A model generated the notes under the pieces. It ran no database searches. It was not told the origin of the DNA and saw nothing but the letters and a program-made list of their open reading frames with translations. Made by a program: the position numbers and the translations under genes. Shown here piece by piece: positions 8,526 to 17,513 of a stretch of DNA of 21,311 nt (position 1 is its first letter; every line of letters begins with the position of its first letter). Where the stretch lies: contig BFEA01000014.1 of the NCBI GenBank assembly GCA_003427395.1, forward strand, positions 3,816,635-3,837,945. The letters are read 5' to 3'. Source of the DNA: Chara braunii. Lineage: Eukaryota > Streptophyta > Charophyceae > Charales > Characeae.

Positions 8526-9150
8526 ACGTACCTTTCACCCTGACAAAAATGTGTAGGTGCGCTTGAAAGAGTGTACAAGAATGCGCAAAGGTGGGAAACC
8601 CTTCACCAAAACTGCAAAAGAGTGAAGAATGCAGTAAAAAAAGAACATAAGTTTGTGTCATTTTACTTTGTTTGTACCCTGCACCCTAACACCCTCAAAG
8701 GAAAAGTCCGAAGGGTGAAAATGAGAATGAAAAAAGAAACTAGGCAAATGCCTACTTGGTACAATAAACAATGACAAACTCATCCTCAATAACTGGTTAA
8801 TCATAACACAGCCACAAAACACCTCTACCACAACTTTACTAACCTCTGCACAACCACCGCTAAACCAACCTCTCTCCACTAACCCATTACAGGTTTAGTA
8901 AAACCCCCCTTCCCCCCAACAAACCCACTACTCCCTCCATCCTCGCCCCCCCCCCTCCCAATACCACCACCTGCGCCAACCACCCTACCCCACCCCTCCC
9001 CACACCACCTATTACAGCGCACCTACCCAAAGCCCCACAACAAAGTCACCCTAAATCCACAACACCTATCCCACAAAGAAAACCCACAACGGTCTTCAAA
9101 CAGTCCCCCACTATTCCTGAGCAATACCAAACTTACAGTCCACCCTCAGT
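8526..9150. other. No gene seen; C-rich low complexity
   Basis: After the retroelement stop there is A-rich sequence to about 8790 and then a strongly C/A-biased stretch with C runs (8905-9010). Open frames are short and featureless. The 3' UTR of the retroelement may lie here, but its end is not marked by a tail. Confidence 0.6.
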
Positions 9151-9349
9151 AACCACCACAGATAAAGCCGACAACTACAATTTAGAAACGACAGACAGAG
9201 ACAGACCAACAGGTAAGGGACAAACAGCGAGGGATTAGATTTCTAGCAACAACCACCATAGATAAAATCAACAAAAACATGCTGAAAATGACGGAAAGAT
9301 ATTGACCACAAACTAGAGACAACCAGCGAGGGTTTAGGGTTTTAGCAGT
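9151..9349. repeat. 100-bp tandem duplication with telomere-like motif
   Basis: Copies start at 9151 and 9251 with AACCACCAYAGATAAA and both contain RCAAMCAGCGAGGGWTTAG and TAGCA near their ends. The second copy includes GAGGGTTTAGGGTTTTAG, two partial plant-type TTTAGGG units. Confidence 0.8.
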
Positions 9350-10118
9350 TTACACAAGACAAGAACAGAAACCTAATGGAACATGCTAACTTCAGCAGGG
9401 GTGAAGGGTGGTACATCCCTCCTTCGTGAGGTAATCAATGTCGTCCTTCGGGCCTTCACACCATGAGGGGGAGGAGCGTGTGTGAGTACACAATGTAATC
9501 CTTTATGACTTGCCGGTGGAATTGGAACCAGATTGACGCTCCCCAAAATGGAAAAGGAGCTTGAACCTTAAGGTTCTGTTTTCGAAAAAAAAAATAAAAT
9601 GAAAAATGAAGAATTTTTATTTTTTCTCCCTCTACTTATCAATTTTCCTTTTCTGCTCCTCTCTTCCTTGTGTTTAAAACCTCTTTCTTTACTCTGCCTC
9701 TTTCCCAAAACATGCAAGTGGGTTGTTATGGCATACGGGGATGGGGGCAGCTCACGCTCAACTTCATCCACGTGGCGAGCCTTGTACGTTAGAGGCCCGG
9801 TGGAGGAGGCGTTAAGAAGACTGAGAAACTGAAGGATTTCAATGTGTCTTTGTTTTTATTTTTATCCCTTGTTCAGTGTAATTTTTTTTTGTAAAACACT
9901 GAAAGAAATAAGAATACAGTGAAACAAAGAATAAGAGGACGCTATTTTGTGTTGTTCTGGTTTGCCTGTCTCTTTGCCTGTTTGTCCTTTTATTTTTCTT
10001 TTCTTCATTCATCTTATTTCTTCTTCTACTTCACGTGCTTACACTCTTAGTCAATATACTGTGACAGACCTTTCTTTGTTTCGTGGATGTTTTGCTGGCT
10101 TGTGATGGGGTGTGAACC
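9350..10118. other. No gene seen up to the assembly gap
   Basis: Mixed AT-rich sequence with T-rich stretches (9610-9690, 9850-9890, 9990-10020). Open frames of up to 77 codons have no recognisable features. Confidence 0.6.
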
Positions 10119-10293
10119 NNNNNNNNNNNNNNNNNNNNNNNNNNNNNNNNNNNNNNNNNNNNNNNNNNNNNNNNNNNNNNNNNNNNNNNNNNNNNNNNNN
10201 NNNNNNNNNNNNNNNNNNNNNNNNNNNNNNNNNNNNNNNNNNNNNNNNNNNNNNNNNNNNNNNNNNNNNNNNNNNNNNNNNNNNNNNNNNNNN
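10119..10293. other. Assembly gap (175 N)
   Basis: A run of 175 undetermined bases immediately before a TA/GA microsatellite, which probably caused the gap. Reading frames drawn through it are meaningless. Confidence 1.
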
Positions 10294-10297
10294 GTGA

Positions 10298-10300
<3 letters not shown>

Positions 10301-10388
<88 letters not shown>
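10301..10388. repeat. Compound microsatellite (TA)n(GA)n
   Basis: About 28 TA units run directly into about 16 GA units. The tract is preceded by GTGACGA; TTGACGATATATA also occurs on the minus strand beside the (AT)n tract at 5504-5535, so related repeat sequence may lie in the gap. Confidence 0.95.
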
Positions 10389-10391
<3 letters not shown>

Positions 10392-10777
10392 TGATGAAGT
10401 GTTTTAAAATACACGACTTTCACAAAACGAGTGGTACATTGCATCTTCGTCTTTTTCTGGCTATACAGATCTCAGTGGCCAACTTTGTGAACAATTCAAC
10501 TTTGCGACGGTGAAGATATGCTGCTAACCGTGGAGACCGAGAGGCGGGAGTCTTCGGCAGATCGGTGCAAGGATCAGACTCACAACCCGACCATCGGTGC
10601 AAGGATCATACATTGTCATCTGTATAGTACGGCCAATTACCACGTTGACTACTCCTCTATTTCATCATGACTGGGGTCTCTGCAATCAAGTGGAGGGATT
10701 ATGAAGTATAAATTGCCTCGAAGTCTGAAAAAAAAACAAGTTGCTGACTCAGACAACTCTCCAAAAATTTGCCAATT
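10389..10777. other. Upstream region of the glycosyltransferase gene
   Basis: No gene or clear core promoter element is seen. A 16-bp direct repeat, ATCGGTGCAAGGATCA, occurs at 10561 and 10593, and an A9 run lies at 10728-10736. The 5' UTR and promoter must be here or hidden by the gap. Confidence 0.5.
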
Positions 10778-11935
10778 ATGGCGTCTGCAGATTCTTCTTC
10801 CTATCCGCTTCGATCTTCATCGTTATCCTCCACTCGTTATCGACGATCAACGACATCAAGCTATGGCGGCTATCGCGACTTCGTTCTCGTGTTGTGTTTC
10901 CTTAGCCTTGTAGTACTTATAGTTTTTTTCTTCTTTGCGTCGAGGACGTTCCAGTTGCACGGTACTCCTCGTTCTCTCAGTCGCGACGGACCTGACACCT
11001 CCATCTCCCTTAGACTTTCGCCCCTCAGTGAAACCATAATCCCTGGGGGGAACAAAGGAGGAGGAGAAAAGGTTTCTTTTTCTTCTTCTTCGATGTGTAA
11101 TGAGAGTTTGTACCGTTCTGAGGCAGAGTTAAGGGACGATCAACTGACTATACTTGTGACTGGTTATAACAAAGAGCGTATCTCTCTCCTTCAAAACAAC
11201 ACCCGCATCTTCTCAAGCTTCCCCTTCGTGCGAGCGGTCTACATCCTCTGGCAGAATACTCAACAATTTCCACTCTCTAGATTTGAATATGAGAACATCA
11301 GTTTCGTTAGTAATGGTGCGCCCATCCACGTTATTCCCCAATCATCTGCGAGCCTGAACAACCGGTTTCTTCCACGAACTTTCATCGAGACCTCCGTCGT
11401 GGCTATTGTGGATGACGACATCCTCGTCAACAAGGAAAGTTTAGATTTCGCGCTAAAAGTCTGGCGGGAAAATCGGTTGCGGATCGTGGGATTCGTACCT
11501 AGAGCTCACGTGTTCAATTCCAACACGACATCTTGGAATTACGTACTTGACCATCTGAGTGAGCAGGGTGATGATCGGCCCAAGTACTCGATGATTCTAA
11601 CGAAACTCATGCTCGTAGCGACCAGGTACTTGTTCGATTACACATGCCACACCCCTAGCGGTGTGTTGGAGCTCATCGCCAACGCTAGTAATTGTGAGGA
11701 TATAGCAATGAACTTCGTTGTCGCTAATTCTAGCAACATGGCGCCGCTAGCTGTCCACGGTGAGATAACAGATTGGGGATATCCAACCGGACCTAACCCG
11801 AGTGAATTCGCGCGCGTAGGGCTAGTAGCACGACCGGAACACATGTGGGATCGTAGCCGTTGCCTTAACGAGTTCACGAGATTATGGGGCACGATGCCTC
11901 TGAGATACAACTACTACAAGGCTGTACCAATCTAG
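10778..11935 (+). CDS. GT64 (exostosin-like) glycosyltransferase, type II membrane protein
   Basis: A 385-residue protein. Residues 1-34 are a Ser/Arg-rich cytosolic tail and about 35-53 (FVLVLCFLSLVVLIVFFFF) one membrane anchor. Residues 54-120 form a Ser-rich stem. About 123-375 form a family 64 glycosyltransferase domain, as in the C-terminal half of animal exostosins and in plant GT64 enzymes. Visible hallmarks are LTILVTGYNKERISLLQ at the start, FLPR (197-200), the metal-binding DDD (212-214), VWRENRLRIVGF (229-239), and NCEDIAMNFVV (305-315) with the likely catalytic acid Asp308. Cys306 and Cys362 may form the disulfide seen in EXTL2. Six N-glycosylation sequons (108, 140, 173, 249, 302, 317) fit a Golgi lumen location. 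The first ATG in frame is chosen; there is no Kozak proof. The frame has no intron. Plant homologues glycosylate sphingolipids; the sugar donor and acceptor here cannot be told from sequence. Confidence 0.93.
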   Translation: MASADSSSYPLRSSSLSSTRYRRSTTSSYGGYRDFVLVLCFLSLVVLIVFFFFASRTFQLHGTPRSLSRDGPDTSISLRLSPLSETIIPGGNKGGGEKVSFSSSSMCNESLYRSEAELRDDQLTILVTGYNKERISLLQNNTRIFSSFPFVRAVYILWQNTQQFPLSRFEYENISFVSNGAPIHVIPQSSASLNNRFLPRTFIETSVVAIVDDDILVNKESLDFALKVWRENRLRIVGFVPRAHVFNSNTTSWNYVLDHLSEQGDDRPKYSMILTKLMLVATRYLFDYTCHTPSGVLELIANASNCEDIAMNFVVANSSNMAPLAVHGEITDWGYPTGPNPSEFARVGLVARPEHMWDRSRCLNEFTRLWGTMPLRYNYYKAVPI

Positions 11936-11997
11936 CTCATGCAAAATGCCTCTGAGATACGAGTAGGACAAGGCTCTACCAACCTAGCTTATCCAGA
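11894..11997 (+). repeat. Duplication of the gene's last codons into the 3' flank
   Basis: The segment from Met373 to just past the stop (11894-11945), beginning ATGCCTCTGAGATAC, is repeated at 11946-11997 with roughly 80% identity. The second copy follows the stop codon directly and has its own in-frame TAG early, so it is in the 3' UTR and adds no residues. Confidence 0.85.
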
Positions 11998-12579
11998 AGG
12001 GGGAAAAAAAAAACACGTAAGACTGTGTATATGTATATTTTCCAAAAGTAATAATGCAGTATTACTCCTTTGGATATTTAAGTTTGACGTTTCCGGTGGG
12101 AATTTCGATTCAGCGTGTTTTGAACTCGTCAGGTGCTAATGGTGGGAACACAGTAAGCCCAAATGATATCGATTAAACAAACGCCGAAATTGGCGCCACG
12201 AACGTCGAAGTAGCATGCCCAAAAAAGGGGTGATAGTATAATAGAGAGTAATAATGAAGATTTCTTTTCAAAAAGAAAAAGAAAAGAAGTATAAAACACG
12301 ATGAAGTTTGCATGCTTCAACTTTGGACGAGTGTTCGCATCTGCACCAAAGTTCTGGGCAGTTTGGCGTGCATTGGTTCAATGGTGACGGCTAGCTATGT
12401 AGGACCGCCATAACAGGGGGGTGTAGGTTCTTGATTGTTGTGCGGCGCCTACATGACACCTATAGTTTCGTGTTTTGTTTTGTTTTGTTTTTTCTTAAGC
12501 TGAGTGGAAGCACTAATGAGTTTTGTTATGCGGCTGAGGCCTTACGATGCACACTTCTTAATAAATATGAAAATCGACA
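11998..12579. other. 3' flank of the glycosyltransferase gene, no further gene seen
   Basis: Contains an A11 run at about 12003 and AT-rich sequence. No canonical AATAAA was found close to the stop; ATAATGCAG and AATAAATATG (about 12560) occur further on. Confidence 0.5.
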
Positions 12580-12773
12580 ATGGTGGTGTTATCACAACTA
12601 TGTGGTATCATCACAGCTATGGTGTTATCATCACGACTATGGTGGGTCCAGGTGGGATCATCACGGCTATGGTGGCACCATCACAACTATGGTGGTATCA
12701 TCAAGGCAATGGTGGGATCATCACGACTATGGTGGGATCATCACGGCCATGGTGGTGTCATCACGCCTATCGG
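12580..12773. repeat. 21-bp minisatellite, about nine copies
   Basis: Imperfect copies of GGTGGGATCATCACGACTATG, some one unit short or carrying an insertion (GGTCCAGGTG near 12645). The period is 21 bp, so open frames across it repeat every seven residues; these are not called as genes. Confidence 0.9.
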
Positions 12774-12950
12774 TGGAAAGACAAGCGCCAGTTAGTTGTG
12801 GGGTGATTTCAATTTGGAGAGTGATGGAGATGGCGATAAACATGCGGCTGCGCATTCATGCCTAGCGCCCCTTTTTTTTGCTCTCTATTTTTTTTCCCCT
12901 TGTCCAGCTGGTGTTGGATTCGCCAAGGATCAAGTTGCAGTGATCACGAG

Positions 12951-13101
12951 CATCAGCATCAGCATCAGCATCAGCATCAGCATCAGCATCAGCATCAGCA
13001 TCAGCATCAGCAGCAAGAGCAGCAGCAGCAGGAGGAGGAGAAAGAGGAGGAGAAAGAGGAGGAGGAGGGGGAGGAGGAGGAGGAGGAGGAGGAGGAGGAG
13101 G
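12951..13101. repeat. (CATCAG)10 then CAG and (GGA)n microsatellites
   Basis: Ten CATCAG units (12951-13010) run through a short CAG patch (13011-13028) into GGA-rich repeat (13029-13101). One frame starting at ATG 12858 gives an 82-residue peptide with a hydrophobic start, His-Gln repeats and poly-Glu. This is most simply a by-product of the repeats, although low-complexity secreted peptides of this kind exist. Confidence 0.95.
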
Positions 13102-13389
13102 TGTAGAAAGCGGACCCCGAGGTCCTGGTCCTATACTTGTGCCCGTATTTCATTTCTGGTTGTCGGGAAAAACGCGTGCCAGTGGGACCGGGGCCCCCAT
13201 GGTCCGTAAGGTACCCACTTACACGGATTGCATCCCTCTGGTCATTGGTACTTGTAATCTACGATTCAAAGAGAAGAATTCATTAATATCGTTGCCTTTT
13301 TCTCTTCAACTGTCCCCCACAGTTGTCCCTTGTCTGTCCTCCTGATGGTAATCACGTTCTGGATACAGAGCAGGTCAGTCAGCGAAACT

Positions 13390-13408
13390 ACACCCGCAGT
13401 GCGGGTGT
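13390..13408. repeat. Perfect 8-bp hairpin, 3-base loop
   Basis: ACACCCGC pairs with GCGGGTGT around AGT. No T run follows and no adjacent gene ends here. Confidence 0.7.
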
Positions 13409-13560
13409 GGGGGAGGAGGGAGGTGAAATACATGATTCCACTGAAGTTGTCGTGGAGGAGGAGAGGAAGGAGGATTAGGAGGAGGGTAGGGAGGAGTATA
13501 TAAGCATGAGTAGTAGGAGGAGAATTGGGAGGAGCATGACGAGGAGGGCGAGGAGGAGGT
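13406..13560. repeat. Purine-rich GGA/GGAGGA tract
   Basis: Strongly biased to G and A on the + strand with repeated GAGGAGG and GGGAGGAG words, broken by CATGATTCCACTG and TATATAAGCATGAG. Long polypurine runs can form triplexes; no gene is seen. Confidence 0.8.
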
Positions 13561-13786
13561 GGCGTGCCTCACCCGCCAACGCATGGTTACAGACCCTCAG
13601 CTCATTGTGATCTCCCTGTTAAACTTTACTCACCGTTATGCTCTGTTATGCATCTGTATGCATTTTTTTCCATCGTTATGTGCCGTTATGCACCATCATG
13701 CAGGTCGTTAGTCTATCAGCTGTACATCTTTGCCTCTATGCTCGAATGGTGCGCATCCGTTGAGCCCAAAGGTGGGAATTACCTGG

Positions 13787-14308
13787 AACCTTGACCGCAT
13801 TCCAGTCTCGGGCTTAGCTGCCCGGTTAAGTTGCGTGTTTAACGCGTCCCATGGCTACCGTCAAGCTACTAACTGGAAGTTGGTGGTGCTGGCTGGGCAG
13901 GCACATAGACATCACATCATGAACCTTGACGACATTCCAGTCTCCGGTTTAGCTGCGTGGTTAAGTTGGGGGTTAATGCGTCGCATGGCTACCGTCGAGT
14001 TAATAACTCGAAGTCGGTGGTGCTGGCTGGATGTGCACGTAGACATCACGTCATGAACCTCCACATTCCAATCTCGGGCTTAGCTGCCTGGTTAAGTTGG
14101 GGTTTAACGCGTCGCATGGCTACTGTCAAGCTAATAACTCGAAGTTGGTGGTGCTGGCTGGACATGCACGTAGGCGTCACATCATGAACCTTCACCGCAT
14201 TCCCTTCTCAGGTTTAGCTCGGTTAAGTTGGGGGTTAACGCAACGGTCAAGCTAATAGCTCAAAGTTGTGTGGAGCTCACTGGACATGAACGCAGGCACC
14301 ACATCATG
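13787..14308. repeat. Satellite, four tandem copies of about 134 bp
   Basis: Copies start with AACCTYSACCGCATTCC-like sequence at 13787, 13922, 14056 and 14187 (lengths 135, 134, 131 and 122) and end TCACATCATG or similar. Each has TTTAGCTG-x-x-x-GGTTAAGTTG and GGTGGTGCTGGCTGG; the fourth copy is the most decayed. Overlapping frames across the array repeat with it and are not genes. Confidence 0.93.
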
Positions 14309-14373
14309 ATTTGATTGGGGGTATACAAACATCGATGAGGCGGTTGATCATTCCAAGTGTCCGCAGCGGCACC

Positions 14374-14780
14374 AGAATGGAGGAGTTCGAGGCTCGGATA
14401 TGTTCACCATCTCATCTCTTTGTCTCTGTCAGATCTGGTGAGTAGTGGAGCGAGAATTGAGGAGTTCGAGACTCCGATACTTCCACCATCTCATCTGGTT
14501 GTCTCTCTCAGATCTGGAGACTCAGTGGAGAGTAGTGGATCAAGAATGGAGGAGTTCGAGACTCGGATATGTTCACCATTTCATCTCTTTGTCTCTATCA
14601 GATCTGGCGAGTAGTGGAGCGAGAATGGAGTTCAGGACTCGGATATGTTCAGCATCTCATCTCTTTGTCTGTGTCAGATCTGTCGAGTAATCGAGCGAGA
14701 ATGGAGGAGTTCCAGACTCGGACACGTTCACCATTTCATCTCTTTGTCTCTGTCAGATCTGGCGAGGAGCGGCGCGAGAC
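14374..14780. repeat. Second satellite, five copies of about 75-90 bp
   Basis: Copies start at 14374, 14453, 14543, 14622 and 14698 with AGAATGGAGGAGTTCGAG-like sequence, contain CATCTCATCTCTTTGTCTC and end in TCAGATCTGG. Copy length varies through small insertions (GGAGACTCAGT in copy 2) and deletions (copy 4). It is unrelated to the preceding satellite. Confidence 0.93.
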
Positions 14781-14989
14781 CCTTGCAAGTACCTATTTTT
14801 TGCTGTAATGTTCCGTCTCCCGAAGATACCTCATTCATAAAATCGATTAATTACGACTTGATGGGGAAAATTCAATGATAATGATGATTGTCACAAACAT
14901 GCATAGTAACCAAAAAAGAAAGGAAGTATCATACCTATTATTACGATCAGCGTTGTGTCACAGTGATAAATCGACCTGTTCGCAGCCAG

Positions 14990-15060
14990 TAAGGCTGACT
15001 GTAGCCCTACCTCTTCCCCGAACACAATGCACACCCTGATATGGAATGGATACAAGGAGC
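14990..15060. repeat. Dispersed repeat fragment (family of 15547-15860)
   Basis: The stretch GCTGACTGTAGCCCTACC...CTTCCCCGAACACAATGCACACCCTGATA matches the core of the larger repeat cluster at 15620-15800. Confidence 0.8.
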
Positions 15061-15478
15061 CGGGGCGTTGTCCTGTAACCTGTAAATGGCAGGAGTGTGA
15101 GGCCTTGTAGAGAGATCTGGGGTTTGCTGAAGGTGGAAGGCATTCCAGTGGTGAACCGGGGGGGGCTGCAAGGAGGCGAGAAGAGATCGGCTATGGTTGA
15201 TGTTGGTTAGGTTGGTTTTGTCTCTGAGGTACAGTGTCCTGGTACAGGGAGGGCTAGGAGTTGTACTAGGATTAGGAGGCCAGAATAGCTGATATAGCAT
15301 AATCTTTTATATTTTTTCATATTTTTTCCTATATTTGAATCATCATTCTCATTAGCATCATCATCTATGGTATCATCAATATCATCATGGTCATCATCAT
15401 AACCATTTGAGGGACGCTGAGCCCGGTTCTCAGCAGTTTTGGTTCGATCACGCCGGGCAGACTGTGAGGACCCCGGCC
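15061..15478. other. No gene seen; ATC-rich low complexity
   Basis: An ATCATC/ATGGTATCATC-rich stretch (15340-15400) gives an Asp/Asn-rich frame on the minus strand (15207-16073). It spans unrelated repeats and so is not called. The sequence just before 15500 belongs to the retroposon tail listed next. Confidence 0.6.
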
Positions 15479-15489
15479 TCAATCTTATT

Positions 15490-15546
15490 ATTGGTATTAT
15501 CAGCCTTGGGCACCGGGCCCAGTTATTTAAAAAAAAAAAAAAAAAA
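15490..15546 (+). mobile_element. Retroposon 3' end with poly-A
   Basis: GCCTTGGGCACCGGGCCC (15502-15519) is followed by AGTTATTT and an A18 tract (15529-15546). The same terminal motif precedes the A-rich tract at 16851. The body upstream is not recognised, so the 5' end is unknown; the family may be a LINE or a SINE using that LINE's machinery. Confidence 0.6.
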
Positions 15547-15860
15547 GCTAGCTTTCCGGCCTGGTGCAGCCAAATGAGGGTGCATGTGCTGGGGGAAGAC
15601 GGCAGCGCGTTTATCGTTTCGTGTCGTCTGGCTGCGTGTAGCCCTACCGTCTTCCCCCCGAACACACACACCCTGCTACCAAATGTATACAAGCGATCTT
15701 TTCGGTCTTGTGCAGCCAAAATGTGTGTTTGGGGAGTTTGGCTGGGTGTAGCCCTAACGTCTTGCCCTGAACACAACACACCCTGATACTGAATGTATAT
15801 CTTTCCGGTCTTGTGCAGCCAAAATGAGGGTGCATGTGTTTTCAGGGAGTGGGCAGCAAG
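15547..15860. repeat. About 100-bp repeat, three partial copies
   Basis: Each copy has TTTCCGGYCTKGTGCAGCCAAA, an ATGAGGGTGCATGTG-like block (altered in the middle copy), then GGCTGSGTGTAGCCCTAMCG and CCYGAACACAACACACCCTG and AATGTATA. Copies start near 15553, 15697 and 15803. The middle one is the shortest, and the last lacks its 3' half. Confidence 0.88.
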
Positions 15861-16199
15861 TTGTTTTGTGTCGTTGTATCCTGAGGCCGTTGGGATAGGA
15901 AGTACTCGTCCTTTTTTTTTTTTTTCACCTGTCAAACTTTGAGAGGGCGGTCTTTCGGGCCACGTAGCAGCCAGCCAGCCAGAGCTCAAGCCTTGGACGA
16001 ACGACCAGCCTCCAATGAGGGAACATGGGGGGCTGCAGACCAGCCTCCTACAAGGGAACATGGGGGGCTGCACCGTACCTGCAGGTGGATGATACCGGCC
16101 AGGGGTCAGCTGGTAGCATCAGGACCGAGGTTCTTCGATGGGCCACTCGCTGTGCCTCCCCTCCGGTCCCCTCCTACGAACATCGACAGGCTCTGCTCA
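15861..16199. other. No gene seen
   Basis: A T13 run at 15913-15925 and a short duplication around AGGGAACATGGGGGGCTGCA (16018-16037 and 16055-16074). Open frames have no domain. Confidence 0.6.
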
Positions 16200-16344
16200 A
16201 TGTCTCTATGGGACCAGTGGCCTATCTCTAGGTTAGCAGGTGGCGCGCACCAAGCTTGCCCAGGAAGGTACATGAGGCCGAAGGGGATTGAACCGCAGAC
16301 CTCCTGAATGCCACTTGTGCGCCCTGCGAACTGAGCTAGGCCCC
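16200..16344 (-). mobile_element. tRNA-derived SINE, copy A
   Basis: Read on the minus strand from 16344: GGGGCCTAGCTCAGTTCGCA is a tRNA-like 5' end with an RNA polymerase III A box (TAGCTCAGTTCGCAGGG). GGTTCAATCCCC about 47 bases in is a good B box. GGGGCC can pair with GGCCTC to form an acceptor-like stem, but the anticodon arm does not fold. A tRNA-unrelated body follows, ending in the shared TAGAGATAGGCCACTGGTC block. Confidence 0.85.
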
Positions 16345-16459
16345 TGGATGGGCTGGTCTTGTGCCGCAATAAGTCTTCGTGGGGAGGGTGGCAAAAATGT
16401 TAGGGTACCCGTCACAGCACTGTGGAAACGAAAAAAGTATGAGTGCATCTTCCACCCGA

Positions 16460-16511
16460 AGTGGTCAGATGCATCCGTTACTATTCATAGTAGTGGTTGC
16501 ATCTGGCCACT
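16460..16511. repeat. Imperfect 14-bp hairpin with inner stem
   Basis: AGTGGTCAGATGCA (16460-16473) pairs with TGCATCTGGCCACT (16498-16511) with one wobble. The loop contains ACTAT-TC-ATAGT. Confidence 0.75.
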
Positions 16512-16561
16512 CTCTGCGAAAACATAGTCCTACTTTTCTCTTTTCGACAGTGGTGTGTCCT

Positions 16562-16637
16562 GGCGAGGCGCTTAGATAGGGAAATAGCAGAGTGGGCAAG
16601 GCGAGGCTCTTAGATAGAGGAATAGCAGGGTGGGCAA
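16562..16637. repeat. 38-bp tandem duplication
   Basis: Copies 16562-16599 and 16600-16637 begin GGCGAGGCKCTTAGATAG and end GTGGGCAA, with about four differences. Confidence 0.93.
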
Positions 16638-16817
16638 GCGGTATGTCCGAGTTCGTTGACGGGCTACATCCTGTTTCTGTTGTTTTGTTGTCTCCTCAAT
16701 GGCAGACCAGTTGGAAGGGGAGAGGGGTCGGACTCAATGGCAGATGGGTCAAAGAGGCTCTTCCGGCCCTAATGGGAAGAGGCGTGTGGTTAAGTGTTGT
16801 AATCAAACTCATAATTG

Positions 16818-17018
16818 GAGCCTTGGGCACTGGGCCCTTTCAAAAAAGAGAGGAAAAAAAAAGAAAAAAAGAAAAAAAAAAAAAAAGGAAAAAAAAAAGA
16901 AAAGAAAAGAAAAAAAAAGGAGAGGAAAAAAAAAAGAAAAGAAAAGAAAAAAAAAGGAGAGGGGTCAGAAGGGGAGAGGGGTTTGTGGGGGCGGAGAGGA
17001 GTTTTTTTTTTTTTTTTT
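16818..17018 (+). mobile_element. Retroposon 3' end followed by long A/G tract and T run
   Basis: GAGCCTTGGGCACTGGGCCC (16818-16837) is followed by TTTC and then an A-rich tract with interspersed AAAGG/GGAG to about 16960, ending in a T18 run (17001-17018). The motif matches the tail at 15502. The long A/G tract looks like a decayed and expanded poly-A tail. Lys-rich frames through it are artefacts. Confidence 0.6.
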
Positions 17019-17390
17019 GAAAACTAACCTATATTCTTCTCTCAATCTTCTTTATATATATATTTTTCCTTATCTATCTCATCCTCTCGCTACTCTATGT
17101 ATAGTGCTGGGGAACACCAACCAAACCTGGAACTCTCCCCAGCCCACGGGGTAGGTTGGCACCACAGCAGTGGTGCGAGAGCAAGGCTTGTATCAGCCCT
17201 CATCACGATGATGATGCGGGGTGATCAGGCACTGCCGACCGGGGAAACCGGCGATGCTAGTGCTGGGCATCTTGAACCAGTCACTCGCAACTGCCCCCTA
17301 GCCCCCTCCAAGCCCGCATTAGTGGTGTCTAATGTCCAATATCATTGCTGCATAGCAACCAACAATATTGGCTAAGGTCCTGCCAATGCT
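17019..17390. other. No gene seen
   Basis: Contains (TA) and pyrimidine-rich sequence, then a GC-balanced stretch (17100-17330) with CCGACCGGGGAAACCGGCG (17237-17255). It could be the body of an unrecognised repeat; no open frame has recognisable features. Confidence 0.5.
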
Positions 17391-17513
17391 GGCTTGGATG
17401 GCCAATGGGTTATCTCTAGCTGGTAGAACACCAAGCATGCCCAGGCACGTACGTGAGACCAGTGGGGATTGAACCCACGACCTCCTGAATGCAACTTGTG
17501 CGCCTTACCAACA
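17391..17513 (-). mobile_element. tRNA-derived SINE, copy B
   Basis: Minus-strand sequence matches copy A from GGCGCACAAGTTGCATTCAG through the body to the ATAACCCATTGGCC block. It keeps an intact T arm, GTGGG-TTCAATC-CCCAC, containing the B box. The 5' part with the A box is lost or too diverged (TGGTAAGGCG remains). Confidence 0.85.

Noticed and set aside
10031-10444. Frames spanning the gap
   Set aside because: They consist of undetermined residues plus TA/GA repeat translation.
12431-13209. Overlapping + strand frames over the 21-bp, CATCAG and GGA repeats
   Set aside because: Every frame stays open because the repeat periods are multiples of three; sequences are pure repeat translations (Tyr-Gly-Gly-Ile-Ile, Ser-Ile, His-Gln, poly-Glu).
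13730-14808. Several 76-108-codon frames in the two satellites
   Set aside because: The same short peptides recur in different frames from copy to copy, and stops are not conserved, so the arrays are not coding.
15207-16073. 288-codon minus-strand frame
   Set aside because: It crosses three unrelated repeat families, a poly-A tract and an ATC-rich low-complexity stretch; no single domain is visible.
16592-17154. Lys-rich frames of up to 151 codons
   Set aside because: They are translations of the A/G tract following a retroposon tail.
16200-17513. Functional tRNA genes
   Set aside because: The A and B boxes are present, but the anticodon arm does not pair and a long tRNA-unrelated body follows, as expected for SINEs.
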